This document shows, in pieces, positions 53,221 to 61,661 of a stretch of DNA of 64,000 nucleotides. The DNA comes from Actinomadura opuntiae (lineage in GTDB: Bacteria > Actinomycetota > Actinomycetes > Streptosporangiales > Streptosporangiaceae): positions 124,001-188,000 of the forward strand of contig NZ_JASNWF010000009.1 of assembly GCF_030283205.1 (NCBI RefSeq), in the 5' to 3' direction. The position numbers and the translations under genes are program-made. Within the stretch, counting starts at the first letter, position 1, and each line of letters begins with the position of its first letter. The notes under the pieces are model-generated. The model saw only the letters and a list, made by a program, of their open reading frames with translations. It did not search any database and was not told the origin of the DNA.

Positions 53221-54807
53221 TCACCTCGTGCTCACGATCTGGGTCATGCCCTCGTCCTGGATGGCCTGCGGGGCGGGCTTGCGCGCGTCGTGGCTCATCC
53301 GCACCAGGATGGCGATCAGGATCCAGTTCGCCATCAGCGACGAACCGCCCTGCGACAGGAACGGCGTGGTCAGACCGGTCAGCGGGATCAGCTTGGTGAC
53401 CCCGCCGACGATCACGAAGACCTGCAGTCCCAGCACGAACGAGACGCCGCCCGCGAACAGCTTCAGGTACGGGTCCCGCGCGGCGACCGCCGTCTTCATG
53501 CCGCGCTGCACGATCAGGGCGTAGATCAGCAGCAGCGCCATCAGCCCGGTCAGCCCGAGCTCCTCGCCCATCGAGTCGAAGATGAAGTCGCTGAACGACA
53601 GCGGCGTCCGCCACGGCTCGCCCTGCCCGAGGCCCTTGCCGAGCACCCCGCCCTCACCGAGCGAGAACAGCCCCATCATCAGCTGGCGGCTGTCGGAGTA
53701 GTCGCCGCCGAGCTTCGCGCAGGCGTTGAAGCCCGGGTAGCTGCTGCCGGCGGCCTGCTCCTTCTTGTAGATCGTCGTGTCCGGGTTCACCGGGACGACC
53801 TTGCCGCTGTCCAGCAGGCAGCCGCCGTCGAAGTACGGCTTCGGGTTCTGCCAGATGTCGATGCGCTGGTTCACGTGCGCCATGAACGGCAGCTGCGTCG
53901 CCACGAACACGCCGACCGCCAACAGCCCGACGCCGATCGCCACCCACGACACCCGCTGCGTCGCGATGTACAGCATCGACACGAACAGGCCGAAGAACAG
54001 CAGCGCCGTGCCGAGGTCCTTCTGCAGGAACAGCACGCCCAGGCAGAAGAACCAGATCACGACGATCGGGCCCAGGTCGCGGGCGCGCGGCAGGCTGAAC
54101 GGGCCGATCTTCTTGCCGATCAGCGCCATCGCCTGCCGCTTGTTCACCAGGTAGCCGGCGAAGAACATCACCAGCAGCAGCTTCACGAACTCGCCCGGCT
54201 GCACCGACAGCGGCCCGATGTGGATCCACACCCGGGCGCCGTTGATCTCCGCGCCGATGCCCGGCACGATCGGCAGCAGCAGCAGGATGATCGAGGTGAG
54301 CCCGATCAGGTAGGTGTAGCGCTGCGCGGTCTTCGGCGTGAACGACAGCGGCGCGTCCGGCTTCGCCGTCTCCCGCATGACCATGACCGCGGCGACGAAC
54401 AGCGCGATGCCGACGAACGTCCAGATCAGCTGCTGGGTCGCGTTCGCCTCGTCCGGGATCAGCTTCTTGCCGGCCAGCTGCGCCACCTTGTGGCCCTCGC
54501 TGGTGTCGAGGTCGAGCCGGTAGATCATCGCGATGCCGAGCCCGTTCAGCGCCACCGCCAGCGGCAGCAGCAGCGGGTCGGCGTACGGCAGGAACTTCGC
54601 CTGCACGAAATAGGCGGCGAGCGCCAGCACCAGCAGCGCGCCGCCGTAGGTGAACAGCCCCGCCGGCAGGTACCCGTCACGGGCCAGCCCGACCTCCGCG
54701 AACGCCGACAGCGTCAGCACCATCGCGAACACCAGCAGCGCGAACGACGCCGCGTTCCGCCGCTGGTACGGCAGGACGGCCCTGATCTGCTCCCCGAGCG
54801 AGTTCAT
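53221..54807 (-). CDS. rodA: RodA/FtsW family SEDS glycosyltransferase
   Basis: A 528-residue SEDS protein with about eleven membrane segments. GPLSVQPGEFVKLLLVMFFAGYL is the core SEDS motif with the conserved E and K, and MGEELGLTGLMALLLIYAL and GGVTKLIPLTGLTTPFLSQGGSS are the other signatures. SEDS proteins polymerise glycan strands from lipid II. A ~70-residue extracytoplasmic insertion (DGGCLLDSGKVVPVNPD... with two Cys) lies between helices. ATG at 54807 overlaps the phosphatase stop (ATGA). Confidence 0.94.
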   Translation of the reverse strand: MNSLGEQIRAVLPYQRRNAASFALLVFAMVLTLSAFAEVGLARDGYLPAGLFTYGGALLVLALAAYFVQAKFLPYADPLLLPLAVALNGLGIAMIYRLDLDTSEGHKVAQLAGKKLIPDEANATQQLIWTFVGIALFVAAVMVMRETAKPDAPLSFTPKTAQRYTYLIGLTSIILLLLPIVPGIGAEINGARVWIHIGPLSVQPGEFVKLLLVMFFAGYLVNKRQAMALIGKKIGPFSLPRARDLGPIVVIWFFCLGVLFLQKDLGTALLFFGLFVSMLYIATQRVSWVAIGVGLLAVGVFVATQLPFMAHVNQRIDIWQNPKPYFDGGCLLDSGKVVPVNPDTTIYKKEQAAGSSYPGFNACAKLGGDYSDSRQLMMGLFSLGEGGVLGKGLGQGEPWRTPLSFSDFIFDSMGEELGLTGLMALLLIYALIVQRGMKTAVAARDPYLKLFAGGVSFVLGLQVFVIVGGVTKLIPLTGLTTPFLSQGGSSLMANWILIAILVRMSHDARKPAPQAIQDEGMTQIVSTR

Positions 54808-56381
54808 CTATGGCTTCCCCCGTCGGACGGGCAGTCGTCGATGGACGGGTTGCTCGCCTTGCACTCGTCGCGGTGGGCGCCCAGCTCCTTGAGCTTCGCC
54901 TCCGCGGCCTGCCGGCCGATGAACGCCAGACCCCCCTTCGTCACCGCGGTCGCGTCCGACGTCGGCAACTCGTTCAGCGGGATGTCGCTGTTGGCGACCT
55001 TCTGCGGGCTGCAGTTGCGCTGGCCCTGCCCCTTGACGATGACGACCTTCCCCGACTCCTGCGTGAGGACGTACTTGCACACCCGGTTCTTCAGGTCGTC
55101 CAGTGCGGACGGCCCGCTCACCGTGTAGGTGCCCTTCACCTGCGCCTGCAGGTCCTGCGGGAGGTCCGAGAGGAGGATCGGAGGGTTCGGCTGCCGGTCG
55201 GCCTTGCGGGACAGGCTGATCAGCGGGACCTTCTGCGTCGTCCCGCGGTACAGCACGACCCTGCCGTTCTCCGCGCCGATGTAGTAGCCGTTCCGGACGT
55301 TCTGGATCAGCACGAAACCGCCCGCCACGACGGCGACCACGACGACGCCCGCGACCACGATCAGCCACGTCCACCTGCGCGCCCCGCCGCCGCGCCGCGG
55401 CGTCGGCATCGGCTCCGGCGCGGCCTGCGGCATCGCGCCAGGCGGGCCCGCCATCGGCTCGTTCATCGCCATCGGCGGCGGCATCTCGTCCACCGCCACC
55501 GGCGGCTGCGGCATCGTGTCCCGCAGCTGCGCGGCCCGCCCCGCCGGGGTGTCGGCCACCGTGATGTTCGGGCCCGTGCCGCCGCCCGGCGACTCCGGCG
55601 GCGCGGCGTTCGCCGCCGCGCCCACCGCGTGGCCGGGACCGCCCGTCGGCGGGTGCCGCTCCAGGTCCACCACGTCCGCGACCACGCAGGTGATGTTGTC
55701 CGGGCCGCCGCCCCGGTTCGCCAGGTCGATCAGCTGCCGGACGGCCTGCTCCGGCTCGGCCACGTCCGTCAGCACCTGGAAGATCGTCTCGGCCGTCACG
55801 ACGCCGGACAGGCCGTCCGAGCACAGCAGGTAGCGGTCGCCGACCATCGCCTCGCGCAGCGACAGGTCCGGGTCGACCTCGCCGCGGCCGTCGAGCGCGC
55901 GCAGCAGCAGCGACCGCTGCGGGTGCGTCGCCGCCTCGTCCGGGCTGATCCGGCCCTCGTCCACCAGCGACTGCACCAGCGTGTGGTCGTGGGTGATCTG
56001 GAACAGGCTCCCGTCCCGCAGCAGGTACGCCCGGGAGTCGCCGATGTGGACCAGCGCGACCTGGTTGCCCGCCCACAGCATCGCCGTCAGCGTCGTCCCC
56101 ATGCCCTGCAGGGCGGGGTCGGACTCCACGATGCGGTGCAGGTTGTCGTTGGCCGTCTTCACCGTGTGCTCGAGCGCGGCCAGCAGCTCGTTCGCCGGCA
56201 GGTCCTTGTCCAGCCCGCGCAGCGCGTCGATCGCGGCGGCGCTGGCGATCTCGCCGCCGACGTGCCCGCCCATCCCGTCGGCCACCGCGAGCAGGTGCGC
56301 CCCCGCGTACGCCGAGTCCTCGTTGCCCTCGCGCAGCATGCCGACGTCGGAGCGCGCGGCGTAGCGGATTCCCAGAGTCAT
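54804..56381 (-). CDS. pstP: PP2C-type serine/threonine phosphatase PstP
   Basis: A 525-residue PP2C phosphatase that reverses PknA/PknB phosphorylation. The metal-binding motifs are VGMLREGNEDSAYAG, LAVADGMGGHVGG, VHIGDSRAYLL and DNITCVVADVV. After residue ~245 comes a linker rich in Ala/Pro/Met/Gly, a membrane helix near 360 (WTWLIVVAGVVVVAVVAG), and an extracytoplasmic ~165-residue domain with KADRQPNPPILLSDLP. The frame is open to 56507, but homology begins at the ATG at 56381, which overlaps the fhaB stop (ATGA). Confidence 0.94.
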   Translation of the reverse strand: MTLGIRYAARSDVGMLREGNEDSAYAGAHLLAVADGMGGHVGGEIASAAAIDALRGLDKDLPANELLAALEHTVKTANDNLHRIVESDPALQGMGTTLTAMLWAGNQVALVHIGDSRAYLLRDGSLFQITHDHTLVQSLVDEGRISPDEAATHPQRSLLLRALDGRGEVDPDLSLREAMVGDRYLLCSDGLSGVVTAETIFQVLTDVAEPEQAVRQLIDLANRGGGPDNITCVVADVVDLERHPPTGGPGHAVGAAANAAPPESPGGGTGPNITVADTPAGRAAQLRDTMPQPPVAVDEMPPPMAMNEPMAGPPGAMPQAAPEPMPTPRRGGGARRWTWLIVVAGVVVVAVVAGGFVLIQNVRNGYYIGAENGRVVLYRGTTQKVPLISLSRKADRQPNPPILLSDLPQDLQAQVKGTYTVSGPSALDDLKNRVCKYVLTQESGKVVIVKGQGQRNCSPQKVANSDIPLNELPTSDATAVTKGGLAFIGRQAAEAKLKELGAHRDECKASNPSIDDCPSDGGSHR

Positions 56382-56881
56382 TTGCGCAGCTCGATCACGG
56401 TCTTGCCGATACGGATCGGTACGCCGGGCGGAACCGGCATCGGCCGGCTGACCTTCGTGCGTCCGAGATATGTGCCATTGGTCGAGCCGAGATCTTCCAC
56501 GATCCACTGACCGTCCTGCGCATAAAGTCGGGCATGCCGGGTCGAAGCGTAGTCGTCGGTCACCACGAGCGTGGCGTCATTGGCCCGTCCGATGGTGATG
56601 GGCACCCCCGTGAGATCGATGACGGTGCCCGCCCGCTCGCCCTGGACGACGACGAGCTTGCTGGGGGCGCCGCCGGAGGCGGCGCGGCGCGGCGGCGCGG
56701 GCGGCGCCGCCTGCGGCCGGCCGGCCTTCTGCGGGCGGGGCTGCGCCACGCGCGCGGCGGCCTTCGTCGCCGCCTTCGAACCGAACAGGTCGGCCCTGAT
56801 CACACCGACGGCCGCGATGACGAAGAGCCAGAGCACCGCGAGGAACGCCAGCTTGATCAGCGTGAGGGTGAATGGGGACAT
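56378..56881 (-). CDS. fhaB: FHA-domain membrane protein FhaB (FipA)
   Basis: A 167-residue protein with one N-terminal membrane helix (LIKLAFLAVLWLFVIAAVGVI), a Pro/Ala-rich linker and a C-terminal FHA domain (VITIGRAND type: PITIGRANDATLVV, then STRHARLY and LGSTNGTYLGRTK). FHA domains bind phosphothreonine made by PknA/PknB; FhaB links to FtsZ/FtsQ under oxidative stress in mycobacteria. ATG at 56881, 11 bp after the fhaA stop. Confidence 0.93.
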   Translation of the reverse strand: MSPFTLTLIKLAFLAVLWLFVIAAVGVIRADLFGSKAATKAAARVAQPRPQKAGRPQAAPPAPPRRAASGGAPSKLVVVQGERAGTVIDLTGVPITIGRANDATLVVTDDYASTRHARLYAQDGQWIVEDLGSTNGTYLGRTKVSRPMPVPPGVPIRIGKTVIELRK

Positions 56882-56892
56882 CGGAGTCGGGG

Positions 56893-57648
56893 TTACTCCC
56901 TATCGCGGCGGAACACAAGGGTAGTGCGGCCCATCGTCACCCGGGAGCCGTCCACCAGCGTCACCCGCCGGATGGGCTGCCCGTTGACGAACGAGCCGTT
57001 GGTCGACCCTAGATCCACGAGCACGATTTCGGGACCTTCTACGCGGATCTCGGCATGGTGCCGGGACACGCCCGGATCCACGAGACGCAGGTCGCAGTCG
57101 GTGCCGCGGCCCAGGAGGGTGACCGGAGTGTTGATCTCGTACGTGCGCTGCGTGGTGTCGGAGCCCTCCACCGCCGTCGTCACCAGGAGCCGCGGATTGC
57201 CGGCGAACGCGCCCCCACGCCCGGCCTGCGGCACGTCGCTCACCGGCTGGCGGATCTCCCCGCCCTCGACGGTGGACCCCCGGATCACGCCGGACCGGAT
57301 GCGGAACATGCCCGTGGCGAGATCCCCCGCGTTCTCGAACCGGACGCGCACGGGGCCCACAAAGGAGTACCCCTGCTCCTTCGCGTACTCCCGCGCCAGG
57401 TTCGCCAGCTCCTGGCTCAGGCTGTCGGCGTACACCTGGAGCCGCTGTCCGTCCTGCTGAGAGATCTCGACGACGAAGTCGTTCGGGACCAGCGTGCGGC
57501 CCTGCGCCACGATCGCGGCCCGATCGTCCATCTCGCGCTGCACAGCACTGGCCACCTCGACCGGCTGCAGCTCCGACTTGAAGGCACGGGCGAAGGCCCC
57601 TTCGACCATGCCCTCGAGCCGTCGCTCGAAGCGCTGAATGACGCCCAC
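56893..57648 (-). CDS. fhaA: FHA-domain protein FhaA
   Basis: A 251-residue protein. The N-terminal DUF3662 domain (VIQRFERRLEGMVEGAFARAFKSELQPVEVA to AKEQGYSFVGPVRVRFE) is followed by a linker, then an FHA domain (VTLLGRGTDCDLRLVDPGVSRHHAEI, VLVDLGSTNGSFVNG). In mycobacteria FhaA binds the phosphorylated pseudokinase domain of MviN. GTG at 57648 is chosen because AGGAGG is five bases upstream. The head of the fhaA-to-pknB unit lies about 130 bp from tRNA-Leu. Confidence 0.93.
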   Translation of the reverse strand: MGVIQRFERRLEGMVEGAFARAFKSELQPVEVASAVQREMDDRAAIVAQGRTLVPNDFVVEISQQDGQRLQVYADSLSQELANLAREYAKEQGYSFVGPVRVRFENAGDLATGMFRIRSGVIRGSTVEGGEIRQPVSDVPQAGRGGAFAGNPRLLVTTAVEGSDTTQRTYEINTPVTLLGRGTDCDLRLVDPGVSRHHAEIRVEGPEIVLVDLGSTNGSFVNGQPIRRVTLVDGSRVTMGRTTLVFRRDRE

Positions 57649-57775
57649 GGGCACCTCCTCTCCCCACTGGTAGACGATCGTATCGGTGCCGAGGTTCGCG
57701 AGAAGTATCCGAGTACCTAACCACTGCTTCGACCGTGCTAGCCTTTTCAAGCGCCCGGAGACGGGACGACACCCT

Positions 57776-57858
57776 GGGCGGGTGGCGGAACGGCAGACGC
57801 GCACGGTTCAGGTCCGTGTGTCCGAAAGGATGTGAGGGTTCAAATCCCTCCTCGCCCA
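57776..57858 (+). tRNA. tRNA-Leu (anticodon CAG)
   Basis: An 83-nt type II tRNA: acceptor GGGCGGG/CTCGCCC (one G-U) with discriminator A, D-arm TGGCGGAACGGCAGACGCG, anticodon loop TTCAGGT (CAG), a long variable arm (TGTCCGAAAGGAT) and T-loop GGTTCAAATCC. CCA is not encoded. It abuts the start of the accessory tail. Confidence 0.96.
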
Positions 57859-57891
57859 CTCTGGGGTGGTGACGCAAGTCGTAGCCCCACA

Positions 57892-58010
57892 GTGACGGAA
57901 CAGACCCTGGAGCAGCAAGCTCCGGGGTCTTCGCCGTTCCAGAGGCCAGTCTTGTGTGACCCCAGGGACCGACGGGGCGGAGCACTCGGAAGAGTGACCC
58001 GGTGGTGTTG
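57892..58010. repeat. Dispersed 118-bp repeat, copy 1, with terminator-like hairpin
   Basis: Nearly the same sequence returns at 63241-63357 with scattered substitutions and small indels. Both share GACGGAACAGACCCTGGAGC, GGGGTCTTCG, CGGCCAGTCTT-type and GAGCACTCGGAAG blocks. The hairpin AGACCCTGGAGC (57902-57913) with GCTCCGGGGTCT (57919-57930) is a 12-bp stem with one G-U, and follows tRNA-Leu by 44 bp, so here it may be its terminator. The adjoining 58011-58129 has no gene. Confidence 0.75.
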
Positions 58011-58129
58011 CGGCGCCGCGAGCGCCGGGAACTCAGGCTGCGGGCGGGGTGCCGTGCCCGGTAGGTCGGCCGGGTGCAGTGCGTGCAGGTGATCGACGAG
58101 CGTGTGCCGCGGACGGGTTGCCGTGGGTA

Positions 58130-58381
58130 GTGGAGTTGGGCTGCGTCGCGGTGCCCGGCCGCACTCATGGGGATGTCGAGCCCTGCCTCTTCTCGCAGTT
58201 CTCGCCGGATCGTCTCTTCGAGGGTGCGGTCGTCGGGTTCACGGTTGCCGCCGAGCAGGGACCACGCGCCGGGCTCGGCGATGCCGGGAATGTTGTCGCG
58301 CAGGTGGAGCAGATACTCGCCGCGGCCGTTGTAGATCAGCGCCGAGGCCCTTGACGGCCCTGACGCGCACGAAGTCGTCAC
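58130..58381 (-). pseudogene. Truncated Nudix hydrolase
   Basis: The minus strand encodes about 80 residues of a Nudix domain: SALIYNGRGEYLLHLRD, PGAWSLLGGNREPDD and the intact Nudix box (GNREPDDRTLEETIRRELREE). The domain normally continues for another 60 residues; here the frame instead degenerates into Arg/Thr-rich sequence right after AGLDIPMSAAGHRD. It runs on, unrelated, toward tRNA-Leu. The catalytic part is present but the fold is incomplete. Confidence 0.6.
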
Positions 58382-58454
58382 TGCTGCATCATCGTCTCGT
58401 GGTTCCGGTCACCAGCACCTGGACGTCCATCCGGCGCGCCGGCGGGCGCCTCCC

Positions 58455-58477
58455 GGGGGGGGGGGGGGGGGGGGGGG
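58455..58477 (+). repeat. Poly-G tract of 23 residues
   Basis: 23 uninterrupted G between TCCC and TAGCGC. It lies just before the pentapeptide-repeat remnant and just after the Nudix remnant. Such runs are unstable, and read-length or assembly error is possible. Confidence 0.9.
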
Positions 58478-58559
58478 TAGCGCATCCCAGCCGCCCACAC
58501 CGGGCTCGATATCGACGTGTGGGGGTCCAGCGACGCGCCATCTTCTCCCGCGTGGCCTT

Positions 58560-58898
58560 TCCAGTGGTGCCTGGTTCGGCGATACGACCTTCTCTGGGGG
58601 TGCCATGCTCGACGCGGCGACCTTTTCCGGGGACGCCTGGTTCGACGGGGCGAGGTTCGAGGCCGGAGCCGAACTGGAGTCGGCCACGGTGACAGATGCC
58701 GCCGCCGGGTGGCGGATCGAGCCGTCCGGAGGGACCGCGGGCCGCTTCGTCCGACCCTCCGCTCCGATCAACGGTCCTGAGCACCTGCCGCCGCAGATAG
58801 GCCGGGCCCTGGTAGCAATCGCCGAAGATCTAGCGGATCTGGGTCTGAACGGTGCGGATCGAGCTCGCCTCGACGTCTGCTTGACGGTCTTTCGATGA
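58560..58898 (+). pseudogene. Pentapeptide-repeat protein remnant
   Basis: One frame reads SSGAWFGDTTFSGGAMLDAATFSGDAWFDGARFEAGAELESATV, split here as SGAWFGDTTFSGGAMLDA, ATFSGDAWFDGARF and EAGAELESATV: the five-residue A(D/T/W)(L/F)xx ladder of pentapeptide-repeat proteins. About 75 further residues (ending LARLDVCLTVF-like: RARLDVCLTVFR) follow. The frame has an ATG only inside the ladder (58605), so the 5' part is missing, probably lost near the poly-G. It could be a short translated ORF from 58605, but I favour a remnant. Confidence 0.55.
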
Positions 58899-58934
58899 GT
58901 TCCCGCAGGCCGGCGGCAACATTGTTACTCCGGA

Positions 58935-59420
58935 TCACAGGAGCGCCGCGATCTCCGGCCAGCAGTAGCAGACCTCGTCGGGTGGTACCTCACCGGCGAG
59001 GACTCCGCCGAGCGAGGTGTAGAAGCGGCGAGCGCGTTCGTTGACGGCCAGTACCCGGATTGCCAGCGAGCCGAACCCGTCGGCGGACAGGTCGGCTGCC
59101 GCCGCCCGCAGCAGGGCGTGGCCATGGCCCTGGCCCTGATGTCCGGGGCGGACGGCAAGGGCGTAGATCTCAGCGTCATGGCCGAGTTCCGGATCCGCCG
59201 GACCGCCCATGACCAGACCGATGACCGTCCTGTCCGGCAGTTCGGCGACCCTGGTGTGGTGTGGACGAGGTCGTTCGGCCGCTTCTCCGAGGAGATTCCT
59301 GCGCCAGTTGGCGGTGGATTGCTCACGGGTGACGTCGAAGTCCTCGAACTCGGCGAACGCGGCACAGGTGATCTCAGCCATGACCTCCGCGTCGGGCGGG
59401 AGGGCGTACCGGATCGGCAT
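58935..59420 (-). CDS. GNAT family N-acetyltransferase
   Basis: A 161-residue GNAT. IRYALPPDAEVMAEITCAAFAEF opens the domain; the acetyl-CoA motif is LAVRPGHQGQGHGHALL (Q/R-x-x-G-x-G/A), and LAIRVLAVNERARRFYTSLGGV is the helix 4 region. Substrate is unknown; this form acetylates small amines or peptides. ATG at 59420. It is convergent with the pentapeptide remnant. Confidence 0.85.
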   Translation of the reverse strand: MPIRYALPPDAEVMAEITCAAFAEFEDFDVTREQSTANWRRNLLGEAAERPRPHHTRVAELPDRTVIGLVMGGPADPELGHDAEIYALAVRPGHQGQGHGHALLRAAAADLSADGFGSLAIRVLAVNERARRFYTSLGGVLAGEVPPDEVCYCWPEIAALL

Positions 59421-59565
59421 AAGCGGAGCCGTCCCAACGGTGCTTATTGCGGGGATAGCCGCGCAGATGTCTGCCGGCCTCGACCTCTATCGGTCAGTGA
59501 ATCCGCAATACCGCAGGGCGTCCGCTCGCGCAATACGATGGCGCTGACTCGCGAGAGGCCGCCCC

Positions 59566-60192
59566 ATGTCCGAGTTTATGTTTTCCGTCTACGTCATGCT
59601 CGACGAGCTGAAGATGCTCCAGGCGATCACCAGCGACCAGGTCGCCCGGACACCGGGCAACCAGGGCATGCTCACGTTCGTCTTCGCTCACCCGAATTCG
59701 GTCGTGCTGCGCGACCTGAAAGCATCGGCGGCCTACATCGACATCCGCTCGGGCCTGGCGTGGAACCTCTTTGTCGTCGGCTACGCCGCAGGTCGGCACG
59801 GGCAGCCCGACCTGGTCTTCAAGCCGCAGGTGTTCGACGAGGTCAGACGTATCATTCCCGCTCCATGGCGCTACTCAGGGCTCTGCGACCTCGTTTCAGT
59901 CATGGCCTACCAAGGGCATCCAGGCCTGATCGACTGGTCGTCCATGCGGTCGGTCACCATCACCGGTCCCGACGGCGGCTACACCGATCGCAGCATCGGC
60001 GAGATCTCCGAGTTGATGGCCGACTGGCACGACGACCCTCCCGGCCTAGCCGACTACGCCGCCGGCGAACCTCCGGCCTCCAGCTCCCTGACCGTGTCCA
60101 GGCTCGCGCCCGCCCTGGGGTTCCTCGGCAACGCGGTCGCAGGCGGCGTCCTCGGCAACACCGTCTACGACCTGCTCAAGGCTCTCCACTGA
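59566..60192 (+). CDS. Hypothetical protein with C-terminal hydrophobic helix
   Basis: A 208-residue protein I do not recognise. Residues 1-150 look globular, with FMFSVYVMLDELKMLQAI, SGLAWNLFVVGYAAGRHG and RRIIPAPWRYSGLCDLVSV. The C-terminal part is a linker and a hydrophobic helix (ALGFLGNAVAGGVLGNTVYDLLKALH). Glycine-rich helices of this last kind can anchor to or insert in membranes, so a membrane-acting role is possible but unproven. ATG at 59566 follows CGAGAGGC. It lies alone in the accessory tail, and its codon use looks less GC-biased than the core genes. Confidence 0.6.
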   Translation: MSEFMFSVYVMLDELKMLQAITSDQVARTPGNQGMLTFVFAHPNSVVLRDLKASAAYIDIRSGLAWNLFVVGYAAGRHGQPDLVFKPQVFDEVRRIIPAPWRYSGLCDLVSVMAYQGHPGLIDWSSMRSVTITGPDGGYTDRSIGEISELMADWHDDPPGLADYAAGEPPASSSLTVSRLAPALGFLGNAVAGGVLGNTVYDLLKALH

Positions 60193-60389
60193 CCGCATCG
60201 CGGTGACCCTGCCGTGCCGCAACTCCGGGGTCGCCGACGTCGAGCTCGTTGCTCGCCGGTGGCGGGGGCGATCCGCGTCGGGACTGTGATTCTTGGTCGA
60301 TGGCCCGGTGTTGGTCGCCCCTGGTCCGTCACTCTTTTCACGGCATACTCGGTTGCCTGTGGCAAGAGCCGACGCGAGCCGGGGGAGCG

Positions 60390-61478
60390 ATGCCGGGAGA
60401 CGGCGCGCCAGGGGACGCGGCGCCGGGGACGGTCGCGCGGCTGCTCGCCGCCGACGACCGGGAGCTGGAGGAGATCCTCGCCGCAGCGGACACCGCCGAC
60501 CTGGCCATGCACGCCCAGCGGACCAGCCCCCCGCGGGTGCGCCGTCCCGCTCCGGGGACGTGCGAGGTGGTCCTGCTGGGGTCGCTGGGCTGCCGCTACG
60601 GAATGCTCGCCGGGGGCGCCGGCGGCCACCTGGTTCGCACTGCGGCTGCCAGCGTCCTGGTGGACCCCGGGCCGGCCGCACTGCACCTGCTGCTCGGGCT
60701 GGCCGAGCGGGGGCTGTTTTCCTGGAGTGAGTTGGACGCCATCTGCGTCACCCATTTCCATCCCGACCACTACACCGACCTGATCCCCTGCCTGGAAGGC
60801 ATGGCCGGTGTCCCCACCGCCGGGCGCAAGCTGCTGGTGGCCAACCCGACCGCGGCCGACCGGTTCCGCGCGTTCTCGCCCTACCACGCGGGCGGCATGG
60901 CCGACCTGGTCACGCTCGCGCACCCGCGGACCGAAGGGGACGGCGAACCCTCGGTCAAGGTCGGCGACCTGACGATCCACGCCACCCCGGCCCTGCACAC
61001 CGAGGAGGCCGGCCGCACCCGCTCGGCGATCGGGCTGGCCTACCAGACGCCGGCCGGGTGGCTCTGGTACACCTCCGACACCAACCTCAGCGACGGCCTG
61101 CTCGGCGAGGTCGCGGCGCTCGTGCCCGAGGCGGTGCTGGTGATCGCGCACGCCGACGCCACCAACCTGCATCCCTCGCCCGAGCGGACCGCGGCCTGCC
61201 ACCTTGAGACCCGAGACGTCCCGGCCATCGCCGCCGCGCTGCACCCAGGCCACGTCCTCATCCACCACTACGACGCCGCCTACGCCGCGCCCCGGTACCG
61301 CATCGCCCAGGCCGTCTGGCTGCAGCGCGAACTGGACCGGTGCGGCCTGCCCGCCCGCGTGCTGCCCTCGGCGGCCGGCATGCGCCTCACGCTCGCCGAT
61401 GGCAGGCTGCGGCACCACCACGTCGACGTCAGCGATGACGCCGGCGCCGCCGTCGCCGAGTATCTGCGGATCACCTAA
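60390..61478 (+). CDS. MBL-fold metallo-hydrolase
   Basis: A 362-residue metallo-beta-lactamase-fold protein. An N-terminal ~55-residue Asp/Ala/Glu-rich segment (LLAADDRELEEILAAADTADL) precedes the core: VVLLGSLGCRYGM, VDPGPAALHLLL, the metal-binding ICVTHFHPDHYTDLIPC, and the later His-rich VLVIAHADATN and HVLIHHYDA. It is close to the ribonuclease Z/Lactonase-like (ElaC) group, but the specificity is unknown. ATG at 60390 has GGGGGAG directly upstream. Confidence 0.8.
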   Translation: MPGDGAPGDAAPGTVARLLAADDRELEEILAAADTADLAMHAQRTSPPRVRRPAPGTCEVVLLGSLGCRYGMLAGGAGGHLVRTAAASVLVDPGPAALHLLLGLAERGLFSWSELDAICVTHFHPDHYTDLIPCLEGMAGVPTAGRKLLVANPTAADRFRAFSPYHAGGMADLVTLAHPRTEGDGEPSVKVGDLTIHATPALHTEEAGRTRSAIGLAYQTPAGWLWYTSDTNLSDGLLGEVAALVPEAVLVIAHADATNLHPSPERTAACHLETRDVPAIAAALHPGHVLIHHYDAAYAAPRYRIAQAVWLQRELDRCGLPARVLPSAAGMRLTLADGRLRHHHVDVSDDAGAAVAEYLRIT

Positions 61479-61661
61479 CGCGTCGCGGTGAGCGGCTTGG
61501 TCTGCTCGCCAGCCGGTTTGAGCGCACGCCCGCACCACGCGGTCCACCGCTCCCACGACGGGATGGCCGATGAAGATCACGATCGGGTTTCGGGGGCAAC
61601 CTGGTCGCCGGGCCGGACGTCCTGATCAACGCTGATCATCGCGCCCACCCAAGGGACATTC

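Noticed and set aside
57776..58010. Phage att site at tRNA-Leu
   Set aside because: The repeat copy near 63.2 kb does not duplicate the tRNA 3' end, and no integrase is visible in the window.
56900..58381. 493-codon minus-strand frame from the Nudix remnant through tRNA-Leu into fhaA
   Set aside because: Only the first ~80 residues resemble Nudix. The rest crosses a tRNA and is out of phase with fhaA.
60390..61478. RNase Z
   Set aside because: It has the HxHxDH motif, but the His-rich second half and the N-terminal extension fit a broader MBL hydrolase better; ribonuclease function cannot be claimed.
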